Notes under the pieces: model-generated
What the model was told of the DNA's origin: nothing
Databases searched by the model: none
What the model saw: the letters and a program-made list of their open reading frames with translations, nothing else
Position numbers and translations under genes: made by a program
Shown here: in pieces, positions 22,332 through 22,852 of the stretch
How positions within the stretch are numbered: the first letter of the stretch is position 1
How the letters are laid out: every line of letters begins with the position of its first letter
Assembly (NCBI GenBank): GCA_900770335.1
Contig: CAAGKD010000165.1
Location: 1 to 22,852, forward strand
Direction: 5' to 3'
DNA: 22,852 bases
Source: an uncultured Sutterella sp.
GTDB lineage: Bacteria; Pseudomonadota; Gammaproteobacteria; Burkholderiales; Burkholderiaceae_F

Positions 22332-22803
22332 GAACCCGCCGATTCCGGCGATCCTCGACCTCGCCTACCTCATTCTTCTCATCGGCGCGGAGACGCCCGA
22401 TCAGATCGAAGACCTGAGAAAGGGCCGGATCCCAGTCGCCAAGGGCCGGATCCTCGCCGCGTTCGCCCGGGCGCAGGCCGAGCCTGAGGGGGCGGGACGG
22501 GCCGCGGAGATGCACTTCAAGGACATCGTCGCGCAGACGGGGCTGCCCGCCTCGACGGTGTCGGAAAGCGTCGACCAGCTCGTGCGGCTCGGCGTTCTCG
22601 CGCGCAGGCGCCTTGAGTCGGACCGCCGCTCGGTGGCCGTTTCGCTCACCGAATCGGGCCGCCGCTCCCTGCGGCACGGCCGCGTGGCCGAGGCCTGGCG
22701 CAAGGCGGTCGAAGGACTGCCGCCCGAGGACGTCGAGACCTTTTGGCGCGTCGCCGCCCATGCCGCGGGAAGGCTCGAAGGCCTTCGTCGGCGGGCGAAT
22801 TGA
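22258..22803 (+). CDS. MarR-family transcriptional regulator
   Basis: Winged helix-turn-helix regulator of about 181 residues. After a variable N-terminus, helices from ILDLAYLILLIG form the dimer part. The recognition region reads MHFKDIVAQTGLPASTVSESVDQLVRLG, with the wing LESDRRSVAVSLTESGRR, which is the classic DRR/LT pattern of MarR. The C-terminal helices close the dimer. ATG 22258 is taken as start, but there is no clear ribosome site; ATG 22288 is a weaker in-frame choice. It overlaps the tail of the nuclease remnant by 74 bases. The regulated gene is probably the one starting at the right edge, since MarR genes often precede efflux or stress genes. Confidence 0.87.
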   Translation: MKESASAASPMDSGGAPIVHENDHENPPIPAILDLAYLILLIGAETPDQIEDLRKGRIPVAKGRILAAFARAQAEPEGAGRAAEMHFKDIVAQTGLPASTVSESVDQLVRLGVLARRRLESDRRSVAVSLTESGRRSLRHGRVAEAWRKAVEGLPPEDVETFWRVAAHAAGRLEGLRRRAN

Positions 22804-22832
22804 AAGAATTCCTGAAATTTCCAAGAGAACGG

Positions 22833-22852
22833 ATGATGCGATTCAATGACGG
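22833..22852 (+). CDS. probable start of the next gene, cut by the window edge
   Basis: ATG 22833, and a second ATG at 22836, follow AAGAGAA by a few bases, and the frame is open to the last base. Only six codons are visible, so the product cannot be named. Position 30 bases after the MarR stop suggests co-transcription with it. Confidence 0.35.

Noticed and set aside
1..22852. tRNA, rRNA, CRISPR array, insertion sequence or phage attachment site
   Set aside because: I saw no cloverleaf with a clear anticodon arm, no regularly spaced repeats, no transposase motifs and no flanking inverted or direct repeats typical of such elements.

Overview
The window is GC-rich, roughly two thirds G+C with strong G/C preference at third codon positions, and looks like chromosome of a Gram-negative bacterium with an outer membrane: it has a FadL porin, a TonB-dependent receptor and ExbB/ExbD/TonB. 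The protein set (TrmJ, serine acetyltransferase, anaerobic heme-degrading HutW, MarR- and DtxR-type regulators) suggests a host-associated anaerobic or microaerophilic betaproteobacterium of the Sutterella/Parasutterella kind. That placement is inference; no rRNA or other decisive marker is present.

Layout. 1-1184 (-): 5' part of an aldehyde dehydrogenase gene running off the left edge, broken by one in-frame UGA and two 1-base deletions. 1439-2767 (-): FadL-type outer-membrane protein with a textbook terminator. 3223-6510 (+): housekeeping genes ispDF (fused), trmJ and cysE. 6588-6618: a near-ideal Fur box. 6649-8115 (+): a second, divergent HutW-like radical SAM gene interrupted by one UGA where HutW has Cys. 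8257-18715 (-): a ten-gene heme-iron operon read hutW - TonB-dependent receptor - ECF S component - EcfT - fused EcfA-EcfA' - hutX - flavodoxin - exbB - exbD - tonB. 18963-19622 (+): a DtxR-family regulator divergent from the operon, with palindromes between them. 19833-21524 (+): a YadG/YadH-like ABC-2 exporter, preceded by a possible 27-codon ORF. 21621-22331 (+): a remnant of a PD-(D/E)XK nuclease-domain protein. 22258-22803 (+): a MarR regulator, then the probable start of another gene at the right edge.

How the genes work together. The operon reads as a complete oxygen-independent heme-iron pathway. The receptor, energised by ExbB-ExbD-TonB, brings heme or a related tetrapyrrole across the outer membrane. 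The ECF module (S, T and fused ATPases) is the only inner-membrane importer in the cluster; no periplasmic binding protein or HmuUV-type permease is present. HutX would carry heme in the cytoplasm, HutW would open the ring by radical SAM chemistry, and the flavodoxin is a candidate electron donor or product reductase. No HutZ/HugZ or ChuY-like gene is visible. The link between the ECF module and heme is inferred from gene order.

The most unusual points are the ECF transporter inside a TonB/HutW heme operon, the second HutW-like gene behind its own Fur box with a UGA at a Cys position, and a UGA in tonB followed by 59 open, strongly coding-like codons that end just before the operon terminator.
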